Both the position numbers and the translations under genes were made by a program. Under the pieces are notes generated by a model. That model was not told the DNA's origin. It was given only the letters and a program-made list of their open reading frames with translations, and searched no databases. A stretch of DNA of 64,000 bases from Panorpa germanica (lineage: Eukaryota > Arthropoda > Insecta > Mecoptera > Panorpidae): positions 4,350,152-4,414,151 of the forward strand of contig OY783218.1 of NCBI GenBank assembly GCA_963678705.1, in the 5' to 3' direction. Shown one piece after another: positions 38,288-51,332 of the stretch (position 1 is the first letter of the stretch; every line of letters starts with the position of its first letter).

Positions 38288-39655
38288 CAGAATCTAGGAT
38301 CTATTAAAATTGAGGGATGAGTCGATGGGCATATCGCGCGCAAGACATTTTATTTTGACATACCTATCACTGAATGTCCTACAGGCAGGACAGATTGTAA
38401 TAATCTTTAGTAATCACAAAAAAAAAATTTTTTTTTAAATGTATTAATTAAAGAGACAAGAAATAAACGTTTCTGGACCAATGTTATTTTTACCAGTGTA
38501 GAAAAAAACTTTTATAAAACCCACCTTTAAATATATAAAACTTAAACGTAAGCTTTTTTGAGTGCTTTGAAGCTTTATTACATACCACTACAATCTCAAG
38601 TAGTGTTGACTAGATTTTGAAATAAATTACATAAATATTCTGATTTAATCAGAAGTTCATTAATTATTAGAAAAAGCTCTTGGAGTGTCTCTATGTTTTT
38701 CTTTTAGCTCCTCCCGGGCTTTTAGTAAAGCTCATATTTCCTGTCATGCACTCTAGCTGTCTATTTCAATATATCACTAATTGAATTATCAATATTTCTT
38801 TTATAGTAGACTGCAATTACGGTTTCAGTGTACTATTAAAAAACATTTCTTAACAAAATATAACAGTTTCTTAGTAAACAATATAAAAATTACGTAAAAT
38901 AAACGTATTATTTATGTTCAGTAGTCGATAAAATAAGAAATATATAATCTATAGATGGAAAACGAGCATTTAATCTGCTTGGCTGGACTCCACCAGTTTA
39001 TGACGGACAAAGTAGTCGGGTAATTATACGTCCACCAGGTCTATCATTGGAAATATGTCATTGCACTACGTCGACAGTGGACAGTCCATAGTCACAAGTC
39101 GCGACTAAGTCTAGGTCGTGGACCTAGAGTGTCGTTTGTCAACTTGTTTTAATTTGATCGCATGATTTTATTATTGCAATAACTCTCGAGTTAGCTGCAT
39201 CGATTATAATTTAACTGCTGATTATTTTAATTTAGATATTATTTACGTAATTTTATGTATTAAGTAAATGGAGCTTACAAGAGTCATAAACAATTTGAAA
39301 TAATTACTAGGTTTAAGTAAAAAATGCAAATAGTTAAAAATAATATTAAATTCTGTTGCGATACGTATACAGTGGACCCTTGTATAACACGACTTTCAAC
39401 AATACGACATCATGCAGTAAGACCAGAATATAAGGACAGGCTCTTGAAATAATCTAGTTTTAATATATTGCAGTATGTATTCCTTTTTATATTTATAATT
39501 ATTCTTATTTCTTATCTATTTCACAAATTATTGTTATGTTTTATTTAACAGATGTTGCTTGTAAACGTCTAGTAACGACACCAACAGTATATATTGTTAA
39601 CAAATGAGCACCCCGTGTGCATTCACCTGGGTACAACACTGCAATCTTTACACTA

Positions 39656-39901
39656 CCCAGTAAACATTTTGGAGTCACTTCACCATCATATTGAAGATGT
39701 GTATGATTTAAGTCATGAAAGAGTTCATTTACAGTTCAGTTTCTCACAATCGTTTATATGAAATGCCTATTTTATCGGGTGCAAATGGCGAAACCACTCC
39801 ACCTGTCGGAATACAAACGAAGATAAAGTGAATGCGTAATTGAAGTGCAATCGTGATAGAAACGTTACAAAACAGGACACTACACCAAAATGTTTACTGA
39901 G
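39656..39901 (+). mobile_element. MITE family F, short form
   Basis: It begins CCCAGTAAACATTTTGGAGT and ends CCAAAATGTTTACTGAG, with TA just before the left end. The terminal repeats match at 16 of 17 positions. The interior is close to 28021-28261. Confidence 0.85.
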
Positions 39902-39904
39902 AAA

Positions 39905-40275
39905 GCATTGTTGCCATTGCGAGGCCCCGGGCAGCAGAACTTTGCGATGCCCCGGGCGGCAGATCTTTGCGAGGCACTTGTTCTATGTATAATTTATGTA
40001 AATTGTAAGTAAGTATTTTTGATGATAATTGACGAGAAATAAAATTTTATATTGGAAGATTTATAAAAGTTAACAAGCACAAAGACGATAAATATTAATG
40101 ATGATAAACTAAGGTAAAAGAATGCCTTAAAAGATATACGTGGTGATTCTAGTAGGATTTCTCAAGAGCGATAGAGTAATGAATTTTTCTACTTGGGTTG
40201 TTGCACAAGAATGCGAGGTGCTTACAAGAGCAGGACCTCGGGCGGTTGCCCTGCTTGTCACCCCCTAAGGCCGCC
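39905..40275. mobile_element. Possible hAT-like MITE with internal 25-bp tandem repeat
   Basis: Near the left, GAGGCCCCGGGCAGCAGAAC is followed by a diverged second unit and part of a third (39917-39975, period about 25). Near the right, read on the minus strand, GGCGGCCTTAGGGGGTGACA then AGCAGGGCAACCGCCCG resembles the ends of many insect hAT-derived repeats. Proper terminal repeats and a target duplication are not visible. Confidence 0.4.
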
Positions 40276-40299
40276 TCCGGTTATAGATATCAGGTTGTT

Positions 40300-40682
40300 T
40301 CATAATTGTGGCAATAATAGCAATCCTTGGAGCTTATAATTTATGACCTGCATTAATGACAATCCTTATACAAAAGGGTTATATAGGCTAGATAGGTAAA
40401 GAATACCTCAGATTTAGTTTAGCACTCAGTGAGTAAAAATCTCTAAATTACAATAACTGCTTCTCTCTTTAGTTCAGTTCACCTTTCTGAAGACTAACGT
40501 ACTTAGTTTCTTCACGGCATTGACAAATTATAAAAAAAACACGCTTAGAGTATATAAGCTAGTGGTCTTTTTTCGAACAAATTAAAATAAGTTTAGATAT
40601 AAGAGAATAATTATATTTCCAGTGAATTAAATTCAGTGAATGCATATCCTGAAACAATATTAGTACCTACGTTATTTAATAA
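40300..40682 (-). repeat. Dispersed repeat D, copy 2
   Basis: Reverse complement of copies 1 and 4. It carries GAAGACTAACGTACTTAGTT, the TTCTTCACGGCATTGAC block, and ACGCTTAGAGTATATAAGCT. The left part (TGGCAATAATAGCAATCCTT) pairs with the right part of copy 4 at about 51610-51650. Confidence 0.75.
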
Positions 40683-41469
40683 GGTTAACTACATATATAA
40701 TTTTGATTTATATAATGTGCTATGTTCCACGCCATAGACCTCCCGCTCTCGTTCCCATTTCTCGTATCCGTCAACATTTTTACCATTTTTAATATATCTA
40801 ATATTTTAAATAGCAATTCAGAATTCGATTTATAAACGTTTCGCTTAAGGTTATGTAAATTTCGATTCAACAACACATTTATAACATCACATCATTTGTA
40901 TTTCAAAGCACGAATTCTACTAATATTAAATATGTAATATCATTAGGTTTTATTTAAATAAGTTTTCCCCTCTGTCTCACATTTATACGAGTATTTCTTT
41001 TACAAATGATGACATGCAAAGACAAAACCGCGAACATGAAGCCCACCTCCACCTACACCCTGTACCCCCTTCAAAAACCTTGAAACTTAGGATCCAGGAA
41101 GCTAACAAAAAAATATTTTGTCGGGATGACAAAGTTAAGAAGCGATTTGTCATTGGCACTCTGTTTTTATATTTGTAAGTGTGTGTGTGTCTGTATTTTA
41201 CCCTTACAAAAAAAGAATGAGTATCTTTAAGGGATGTTTTAGACTTTTAGAGTATTATGTGGGTGTTTAGGGGTAGCCCGTAGCTTATGTCTTCAACATA
41301 CCCCTTCAAATTAGGGTAGTTTATATTTTTTGTCATTTGAATATATATTTATTTTTTCTGCTTTTATTATATTATGTCGCTCTTGTGTTACAGTCATTTG
41401 ATTTTTATGAAGAAACATTAGGAATATTGGAACTACCTTGCGTGAATGTTGTAATTTGAACAGTGAGCG

Positions 41470-41790
41470 TGTCAGCGATGGATATAGAGATATCCATGTG
41501 TACTATTGAGACGCTATTTGTAAACATTAGGTTATCGGGGATGCCTTTGAAACGCTATTGATATAATAAGTTTTGCAAATAGCACCTCAAATATATACGG
41601 AGTTAATACGTTTCTCAATAGTAGGCCAAATTCGTTAAATGGTATTGTGTACATAACTAAAAAGACTATTGATACGCTAAATACAATTGAACCAAACTAT
41701 CCATGAGGTCATCATTAAAGCATCCTGTATTCCAATTGATGCCCAAATGATGACCTAAATTTCGACTCGGGTATTTATATTTCTTATGAT
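41470..41790. repeat. Dispersed repeat G with internal inverted repeats
   Basis: The right part carries AGGTCATCATTAAAGCATC facing GATGCCCAAATGATGACCT, an imperfect palindrome. It recurs at 44515-44610 with the same GAACCAAA lead-in and GACTCGGG exit. Further left, ACTATTGAGACGCTATTTG faces CAAATAGCACCTC and CTCAATAGT. Probably a foldback-type MITE; the limits are approximate. Confidence 0.5.
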
Positions 41791-41934
41791 TGAATAACTC
41801 TCTACGTCTACTAAAGGTATTCTCCAAATCTAGGTAGCTCAGAACAGCAGTACTCTGAAAATACGACTAATAATAATAATTGTCATATAATAAAAAGCGA
41901 ATACCAGTGGCTGTAAATTTCTTCATAAGACAAT

Positions 41935-42560
41935 AATTATGATATTCTCAATTAATGATTTTAACTTTTTTAAAACAATCGTAAGAATATTACCATTGGT
42001 ATATTACAAAAATTTCGTTTCATCACAAATCGGTGTCAAGCTCGAAATATGCAATTTTTGAAATCTACAAATGTAGTACCGCAAACTTTTTCTACGTATA
42101 AGGACAATAAAAAATATTGTTAACGAATGAGCATTCTCACGTGAGTACAATCCTGCTATTTCTAAATTAAGCATTATTACACTGGCCTTACAAACATCCG
42201 GTACCCCCACAACTGTGTCAATAATATAAAACCTACAATTTATAACCTGCATAAATTGTATCCCTTTTTACAAAAGATTTATGTAGGTTAAACAGATAAA
42301 GAATACCTCAGCTTTAGTCTAGCACACAGTACTAAATTACAATAACTATTTCTCGCTTTTAATCAGTTCACCACACTGAAGACTAACGTACTTAGTTTCT
42401 TCACGGTACTGACATATTATAAAAAACCACGCTTAGAGCCTATTTCCAAACAAATAAAAATACGTTTGCATATAAGATAATGATTGTATTTCCAATATTT
42501 TAAAATTCAACTAATAAATATTCTAAAATAATAATAATTCCTACGTTAATTAATAAAAGT
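41935..42560 (-). repeat. Dispersed repeat D, copy 3, long form
   Basis: Reverse complement of 51333-51910 over about 600 bp, including AATATTGTTAACGAATGAGC, the GTAGTACCGCAAACTTTT block and GAAGACTAACGTACTTAGTT. Together with copy 4 it defines the full element, which has no open frame. Confidence 0.8.
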
Positions 42561-43786
42561 AGTATATAAACGTTAAATATGATGTATTATTATTTAAAAT
42601 GTTATATTCACATGTCAAGGTACAGTCATTACCTCGTTTATCACATCTAATGTCTACGCTTGCTCGAATTCATTTTAAATGAAACAATATGCAAATACAA
42701 CACGCTGCAGTCAGCTGAATAATTACCTGCCTCTGCCTGTGCCAGTGCCTCCATAGTTAATTAGATGTATGCTACGTACACATACAATTAACATTTCTTT
42801 AATAATCTTCAACTTTACAAGTATTTATATCTCTAGTAATAGGCTGCGATAGTTTCACAGAGTTTATTAATTGAAATCTTTCATGTTTTACTCATTATTT
42901 TGATATGTAGATTTATATGTATTCCATCAGTTTGAAGATAGGAGTAGGTATATAACACTACAGAGTAAAACACATAATGTACTAACTAAATATAAGCACT
43001 AGCGCACCTGTTTCCCAATTTACATCGTACTTTTTCTAACGAAAACGAAAATTTGGTAATCATTTTCTACATTACTACTATTTCTTTGTGTATTTTTATT
43101 TTATCAACAAATATATGAATTTAGTTAAATAAATGACGTAATTTGTTTGTTTCTTTGCGCGTATTTAGGTAAATTTCGTGTTTACCTAAGCCTCCACAGG
43201 TACGCATGATTGGGTTTTAACGTGTCAAATATGGAAGACATGACAAGCGCGAGAGGAGGTATAAACCCTCCCAGGATTACCAACTCACCCCAAAAGTTTA
43301 TTTCTAAACTCAAATTGAAATACCACTAAACTCCCGTAAATTGGCATTGTACAAAAAAATTAATTGTACCCAGTCATAATTGCATCTTTTCGTCGACTGT
43401 GTTTGCGAATTATTCTATACACTAATGTCAAAATAAGTTTTTTACACACATTAAGAAATTGATGATGCATTTACTGTACGCATAATTTGCATAAATTTGT
43501 TAATACTTAATTAATAAAAACAGAACCGTTTATTTCTGTATATTTGTTTCTTCTTTACACGGTACCAACACAAAGCGTTATAATTTCCCGTTATTTTTCC
43601 CGCGTTTAATGAGATTAACGGCACGTCTTCAGCTTTAACGCTTGTTACCATTTCACCATTAAGCAAGAATAACTGTCAGTCCTCTCAATTCCTATTTACA
43701 TTTTTATTTCTCTTGTAGTCCTTGCAAAAATATTATGAATTTATTTTTATTTCAATATTACATGAAACATTTTTCTATTACACAGA

Positions 43787-43806
43787 GATAGAGAGAGAGA
43801 GAGAGA
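43787..43806. repeat. (GA)n microsatellite
   Basis: Ten or so GA units with one imperfection, preceding a purine-rich stretch. Confidence 0.85.
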
Positions 43807-44514
43807 ACGAGGGCGCGAGAGAAAATTTAGTTAGTCATTTGTCAACGAATTTTTTTAGACTAGAAAGTATTTTATATTTTTATTAAGTTTTATATTATAT
43901 AAAAAATGTAATACTTTGTGAGACGTGGGGTCCACAGATGTGCGTAACGTAATGCAGTCAATTTTTAATTCAGTTATAGAACATTTTTCTTTTGTAAGAG
44001 ACAATATAAGTGGGATATTACTCGTCTTTTAGATATGAAAAGAGAGTTTTTTTTAAATCATCATACTAGCTGTCATCGTGACAGTATTTCCCTACAGAAT
44101 ATTATATTTAAATTGTGGCTTCTTTGATAATAAATAAAAATAATATATATTAAGATGAAATATCTGTCTCATCTCTGCTTCTGCTCCTGCAGATGAAGTA
44201 CCACACCTATATCTACCCATGTTGTGCTCCCACTATTAAATTTATAATGATAAAAAAATGTTTTTTAGATATAGTAGTATACCTACCTGCTTAACAAGAA
44301 ATATAAATATTAAACATAACATATTACATCAGTTAAAATATTACGTTACAAAAGTCTGCTGAAGATGAAATGTACCAAATGCATTATGATTAGTAAACCT
44401 AGTAAAACCACTTCTCTACTATTAATTTAAATACTTCATCAAATATATACTGAGTCAAAGTCATCAAAATAGCGTGCCGCATTTGTAAAATGCCATTATG
44501 TACAAACTTGAAAC

Positions 44515-44610
44515 ACTAAATTGAACCAAATTATATTTTAGGTCATCATTAGTGCATCCAGTATATCAATTGATGCTTTAACGATGACTTAAATTTAGAC
44601 TCGGGATAAC
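44515..44610. repeat. Dispersed repeat G, partial copy
   Basis: It matches the right part of 41470-41790: GAACCAAA, then GGTCATCATTAGTGCATCCA, then CAATTGATGC, and GACTCGGG. Confidence 0.6.
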
Positions 44611-45117
44611 ACGTATGTTCTTAATTTAATTACCAAGTTTCAAATGTTTTGAGCTCCTGTGAAACGAGATATTAACAACTAAACTGCGCATATTTAACAT
44701 GCGAGAGGCCTAAAAAGTATTAAAAATGCACCGTTTTAAGGCTTATCTGAAGAATGGTTCTGCAGATTAAAAAGAAAAACTGATACCTTGCAAAGAAAGA
44801 AATTATGAATTATGAAAATGCTGACTATTTCTTCAATTGTTTAACCAGTTAGCAAAATTATAAAGTGGATATTTTTTTAAAAGAGCATACGCGTACTGTG
44901 AGCTTGGCGGAGTATTGCGTTGTTATACTATTATTGTTATACTATTATTATTGTTGCTATATTATTTTTATTTTATTTCAATGTTCATACAATATATGAT
45001 ATATTATAATAGTTTATTGTATATAAAAACAAGAGGGCATTCACTGGAATGTTTCTCTTACATGTCTTAATTAATTAATCATGTAAGAAGCTTATTGCCT
45101 ACTTAGGCAGATTGCTG

Positions 45118-45660
45118 AAACAATAGGAGAAATAAAAAAAAAAAATTCAATGTTTTTGCCATTAGGCACTACATTCTTGCACCTTAAATCATTAAATTAC
45201 ATATCATTGTGCTTAATTACAGACTATCCTACCTATTCTCACTCCTTCTAAAAGAAAAAATACAAACAAAACAGAAAATTGCTATTGCAGAAAAGCCCTA
45301 TTGCTTCTCTCTTCGTAAAACTCTCCCTCCTGTTTCTACTTTGCCCTTACTTCTCTTTCCTCGCTCCATCTCTCTATCTCCGCTATCCATCTCTTCCCTT
45401 CACTGCCTCCCTTTAATAACTGCACAATTTTCTATTTATTTTTACTCTTTTCTCACATGAATACTTAATGTGCTCCAGCGTTTCTATCTCTCTGCAGCAC
45501 GCCTTGCAATCCTTTCTCTCTATTTTCGCAGTATCTGCTACCTTTTTGATCGTTTTTGATCGTCTCTATGTATTTCGGTATCTCCCTCTCCCAAGTCCTC
45601 TTGTATATTTCCTTATATTTGTTATAGTTGCTAAATAGTGTAATTGTATTTAGTCTGTAT
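45118..45660 (-). mobile_element. LINE fragment, family A, second copy
   Basis: On the minus strand the sequence encodes the same zinc-knuckle region as 4306-5212, here CREIETLEHIKYSCEKRV after a frame break, then GSEGKRWI. The 3' UTR ends GTAGTGCCTAATGGCAAAAA near 45150. It extends further upstream than copy 1, with YKRTWEREIPKYIETIK. It has no foldback insertion. It is broken by stops. Confidence 0.75.
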
Positions 45661-46714
45661 ATTTATATAAAAGGTTACATGTATTGGGTACTATCCGATA
45701 TGGAGTGTACATAACGTTGTACTTAAAATTCGACTTTGTCTACGGTTGTCACCTAAACAGAGTTCCTAAATCAGCTGAATCATTTTAAAGTGATTAGATT
45801 TGAGACTGATCAGATTAGATTAGATACATTTAAAGAGTGCTACACTGTGAGAAAGACACAGTAAAAATTGCAAGGTGACTATAGTACCTATGTGCCAGGG
45901 TTTCTTTTAGGACAAGAATTTCTATAGCATCAAATAAAAATTACTACGACTAAAATCATTTTTACTAAATATTTCTCACAGTTTCCTAATATAGTAAAAG
46001 TATCTAAATAGTTGACGTATCTAGTTAAATTACAACACTGGGTAGTAAGATTCATCAGTTTAATATAGTTTCTCCTTGCATTTATCATCTCACCAAGCGG
46101 TATTGTTCACGAATTGCACCGAACAATAAAGCGTGGATTGCAAAATAATATTTTAAAGTTATTTTACACTTTCAACAATACTTGTACGAAATCGTTTGTT
46201 ATATTGTTTTGTTGTTCTTTGTGTTTGTTACCCGTTTACACTTGCTTATATCTATATTATAGCTATTTGTTGATGATTGCAAATGTTTAGTTTACTTAAC
46301 AGTTGAAGAACTGTTTAACAATCTGTAAATACATGATGTAAAAATCATGTTGTTGTGTTGTTGAAACATTAAATATATACTAGAATAGTTATTATATTTA
46401 ATATATCTTTAACAATATGTTTGCGGGAATATTTTAGTAGTTAATTTGTTTATATATCAGGGATGGAACACCTTTTAAGATGTGTGTTGTCTGTCTTAAA
46501 TAATATATTCCCACACATTCAATAATCAAAGTTTTAGCACGGCAGGTCTGATAGAAATTTACTGAAGATTCCCACCCCATCTTTCAAAGTTCAAGTTACC
46601 TATGTGTATTTGGACAAATCAATCAAATAATTAAATTTAGTTTGTTCTGTAATCTAAATCCTCAAGTTTGGTAATATGGTATTCAACTATGAAGACGCTC
46701 AAAGAAAACTAACT

Positions 46715-46945
46715 TAGAAAGTATACAATGTGTTCAAAATAAAGAACTGAGGACTATAGTAAACACTCCTTGGTATATTCGAAACAGCGATCTCCACTGG
46801 GATCTCCAAATAGGGACCGTCGCCGAAGAAATAAAAAGATATGCTTCCAAGCATCATGGCAGGGTGCACTATCATCCGAATGACGAGGTACTCCAACTGT
46901 TGGACCAAGTTAGAAGACTTAAGAAGGAAAAGAGTATATTTTTCA
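46715..46945 (+). pseudogene. Jockey-like LINE C-terminal relic
   Basis: A frame reads VQNKELRTIVNTPWYIRNSD, LHWDLQIGTVAEEIKRY, then ASKHHGRVHYHPNDEVLQLL and DQVRRLKKEKS. This is the same protein region as 33541-34078 and 38068-38287 but a different family member (HHGRxHxHPN block). Both ends are truncated. Confidence 0.75.
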
Positions 46946-48350
46946 AATTTTTTCTTTGTATTTTCTCTTATGGCGTGGGGATTCAAGGTTACCCTTTTAC
47001 ACCCTCACCCGACATACATGACAAGATATATCATATACCTTTTTAGATTTAATATAACTAGGCTTCGTTTAGTAATGACAAATTATTTAACTGTATATAT
47101 TTAAACATGTTATAATGATAAACGCGGTGTAATGAGATGCTTGCTTCCCCCCTCCCCCTAATACCATGTTATGACTCCCCCACCCACTCTTTTCGTTTAT
47201 ATATAACGCTGATCCTGTATACTATTTTACCATCAATACTTTCATCTTACCAGCAATTTTTCATTGCGTTTAATAAAAGCTTTCATAAATATTTTCCCAA
47301 AAATTTCCCCAATTTGTTATCAATATCTTGTGCTCCTCAAACGGACCACAGCATTTCCTTTGTGCCTACGTACTTGTCTGTGTTCCATGATCACGACAAC
47401 AATAACAAAATATAATTAAAACATTATTAAATATTGTAACTAAAAATACAAATAATATTCGTCGTATACATAAGCTGATAAATTTGATAAAAAAAATTCC
47501 AAAATTTTAATAAGGTAACAAAAAAGTCTACATGTTTGTGTAGGTATAGCTTTAGCATAGATTGACTACGTTTTAAAATTAATTAATATGATCATGTTTT
47601 ATTAATTACTATGAAAAATAATTTTAAAATACCAAAACATATTGGTTTTATGAAATAATTGATAAAATATCAAATTCCTTGTGCCAGACCGCTAAGCGGC
47701 GGGATATAGCTACAGGGATAAATCAGTAATCTCCTGGACACTGGGATACGCGGGATAACAGGATGATGGGATAACTTCCACACACAACAGACGCAATTAC
47801 ACAAATATGCGTGATGTCAATACGCGAGATAGAAAACATTAAACATAAAAATAAAATACTCGTAAAAAATGTTGGTTTTTTCACAATGTGAGACAGTAAC
47901 AGTACAATCATATTAAATAACAAACATATTTTGTACACATACCGAAAAGACTATATCTCCCCCATCCCTTCCACTTTGTCACCATCCGACCTGGTCAATA
48001 TTCAAACAATTACAACAATTCATAACATTTTTTTATTTAACTATTAGAATTTGCGTACTAGCAACCTAATGATATTAAGTAAATTTTGTGTCACTGAACT
48101 ACTGGCTTCTGATTAGTGGCTCCAGTGATCCACTTCCTCCTACATTAAATTATAATTGTATGGACTTGTTTTAGTATATTAATTTGTCGGTATTTGTATT
48201 GGGAGTAAGTCTGTGGCCACACGTCTCTTTAGTCTGGTACATTTTTTAGATTTTAGCAATCTGGTTGCAAGTGAATTCTGATGAATTTGTAGTCGTTTCC
48301 GATATTTTCCGCTTTGTATGGGTGTAAGGTCTCTCTCTAACTGATGATAT

Positions 48351-48412
48351 TTTTCTTTTTTCTTATTAATACTTCACGGGCTTCTTAGGACCATGGTCCT
48401 CTTTTCGACTTG
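48351..48412 (-). mobile_element. Minimal LINE family B insertion (62 bp) with 11-bp target duplication
   Basis: On the minus strand: AAGAGGACCATGGTCCTAAG, then AAGCCCGTGAAGTATTAATA and an A-rich tail. ACTGATGATAT flanks it exactly at 48340-48350 and 48413-48423. This is a severely 5'-truncated copy of the LINE at 19349-19687. Confidence 0.88.
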
Positions 48413-50044
48413 ACTGATGATATGTGGAGATCATTTCTAATAGTTGTATTTCTGACGAACCACGGAACGTTGACTATTGTTCTAATTGTTTTGCATTGAA
48501 ATCTATCTAATTTCGTAACATGTGACTCAAAAGACATATAAAGCTATTGATTATTGTAATTAGTGTTTCAAATTTGCAAAATATGTCACTTAATGCAACT
48601 TATGTCACATAAATTTCTGGTTTTTTAACTCCCTTTCGTTTTCTACTTAACACACACTGCCGAATCCTTCCTCTGAGATCACTCATTTGAAAATAAAAAA
48701 AGCTTCCACGCGAAATCAATTGTGTCCAGTCAAATTTATCTTTTAGCCTAATTAAAATTTAACTTTTTCATTTATTTTGGTGAATTTTACACTAGATATA
48801 ATGTAATGAAGTCTTAACTGTTCCTTCTTCTCCTGGCCACATTTGGTCAACCCTTTAACCACCCTCCCCACTCTTCTTAACTAACTAAATGTTTATCAAT
48901 TCTTACTGTTTTGGATCGGAAATGCATTTATAAATTTGTAATTATATAAACTTACTTTCTTTCTTTAACTAAGTCATCTTGAAAATTTTCACAAATATTG
49001 CTGAAACATGTAAGCCAAATTGTGATTTTTTTGAATTTCAAAAATTAATTTCGTTTCTATCTCTATTAAGTAATCCATTTCTTTTGTAACTAGATATATG
49101 TAAGCGAATATTTCCAATAATTTCACAGAGGTATGACTAAGAAACTACGTCTGATAGAAATGTAAAGATTTGAATATTTAATATACTCTAAACGTATCTG
49201 TGCAAATTTTTTTGATCACTTGAGATACGTATGATTACACCCACATGAAAACATCCCGATAGAGGATTAGCCATACTCTAAAGTCACCATATTAAATATT
49301 TACGAATTTTTTTACAAATACAATCGAACAATAGAATTACAATAAATACCTTCCACGATATTAATTTTTACTTTTTCTTTCATGTTACCCCGTTATCCCA
49401 ATCAGCTACCATGATCACCACCCCGTGCACCTGTACGGGGACTAATCGGTCTACCATATTACCCCACACCTCCCACTCCCTCCATCGAATGATGGGGTAA
49501 CGGAAAATCGAGTATCAAATATTTAATTTGTCTTTGTAATTCACAAACTGACGAACACAAATACTATTTGATAAATATTTCAATACACAGTATTTAGGGG
49601 TGGTTATTTGAACTGGGTGGTTTAACATTGGAATAGAATGGCAAGGGGAAAGGAGGGTTCATTGTTATATTTCATAATATTGTTTGTTTTATGTTTTGTT
49701 ATTTGAAATATTTTAACTATGAATTATTTCATTATTTTCTGGATACTCATAAATATGTATGATAGTAGATATATTTTTTAATTATTTTATATTAGATTAT
49801 AATATTTGAGGAATCATTTTAAATTTATAAATACCTAAATTAATTAATTATAGATACATTTAATTTATTTATTTATATTCCTTCAACATTTAACGTCCCT
49901 TCAGTTTATCTAGTCAAAGGTGCTCTCAGATTTATTGGACATGGACTATTTTCTGTAGGCTGTTTTTTTTTTTATATTTATTTACTTATTTGCCTTGACT
50001 TTCTTTCGTCATAGCCACCATCAAACATTTTTTATACATCTTTT

Positions 50045-50600
50045 ATAATTTATAATTCAATTTTACAAATTTTTAAATATTTCAATAATTCACTAATTAA
50101 TTTTGAATCACTTAACAAAAATTTAGTATTAACAGGAAAAGTTTTAATCACATCTAATATATCACTAATCAATTTTAATCTTTCTAAACTATAATTTATG
50201 TATTCAAATATAATATGATCCAAAGTTCCTTCTTCACCACAGTGACATCTATCGTCAGATTTAATATTAATTTTGTACAGGTGAGCTGGAGTTTTGCAAT
50301 GATTACCTTTGATTCTGATTATAGTTGATATAATTTTGCGGGACTTATTTCTAAACCATCTCTTCTTACTTAAATTTGTATGTAACATATAATAATCTCT
50401 TCCTCTTAACTGACTTTTGTTAATGAAATTTGTGTTTCTCAAATTGAAGTTTAATTTTTTGATTATATTAAAAGTTTCATATGCAGGTAATTTCACTTTC
50501 ATCTCAATTTTTAAATTTATTGATTCCTTTGCCAATTTATCCACAATTTCGTTTCCTCTTATTCCACTGTAGGGTGTATTACAGTTGTTTCACATGAGCA
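50045..50600 (-). pseudogene. LINE ORF2 C-terminus with RNase H end and zinc knuckle
   Basis: A 164-codon frame (50050-50544, minus strand) begins MDKLAKESINLKIEMKVKLP. In the same frame upstream, GIRGNEIV precedes DKLAKES: this GxxGNExxDxxAK block is the hallmark end of a type I RNase H domain. Downstream come YMLHTNLSKKRWFRNKSR and the zinc motif RCHCGEEGTLDHIIFEY, where the last cysteine has become tyrosine. RNase H plus this zinc motif points to an I-clade-like LINE. The 5' part is missing, with a frame break near 50575, so it is not functional. Confidence 0.8.
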
Positions 50601-51332
50601 CATTTTATCATTTTTTTTTTATATATATTAACATTTTATCGTTAGAGGAAGAAATTTCTATCAGCTTTATGGGGATACAAATAACTCTGTAAAGAATGTT
50701 CGCGATAATCTTTGTGTTTATGATACTTATCAGACGCAATGTAAATGTAATTTTTGTAATGTAAAATAAACCTTAAATACACGTAACTATATTTAACGGG
50801 ATTGTTGTATATATAGCTATACGTGACTATTACGTTTATAAAAAAAACTTTCGAAGCAAACACGTGGTAAAATTAATTATAATTATTTTAAAAACAAAAT
50901 ATATTTGAAAAATTAATATGATACAAATGAGGTTTTCTTCGCAAGGTATATATACGACACACACAAACAAAGAAACTTAGTATTTACATATATTTCAACA
51001 TGCACCTATACTATCACACGATTACACACAACCACGCGTATTTGAGCTGTTGGTGTGACGAGGACGACTGACGTGTATGACATGGTGACAGCCGCATGAT
51101 AGCGAGATGTCCCTTGCAATGATTAATGGCCACATTTTAATATTAACTCCTCTAGCCCTATTACAGGCCAGGACAGGACAAGAGCGTAGAAACAAATAGG
51201 GTCGTTTAACAGACGGTGTCCTCTTTATTAATGAAATAGAGATAGAGAGTTACGACATAAAGTAGGATTTACAGGATACAAAATTTTGAAAAAAAAAAAA
51301 TTCTTACGACTATCTTGAAATGTTAACTTTAT

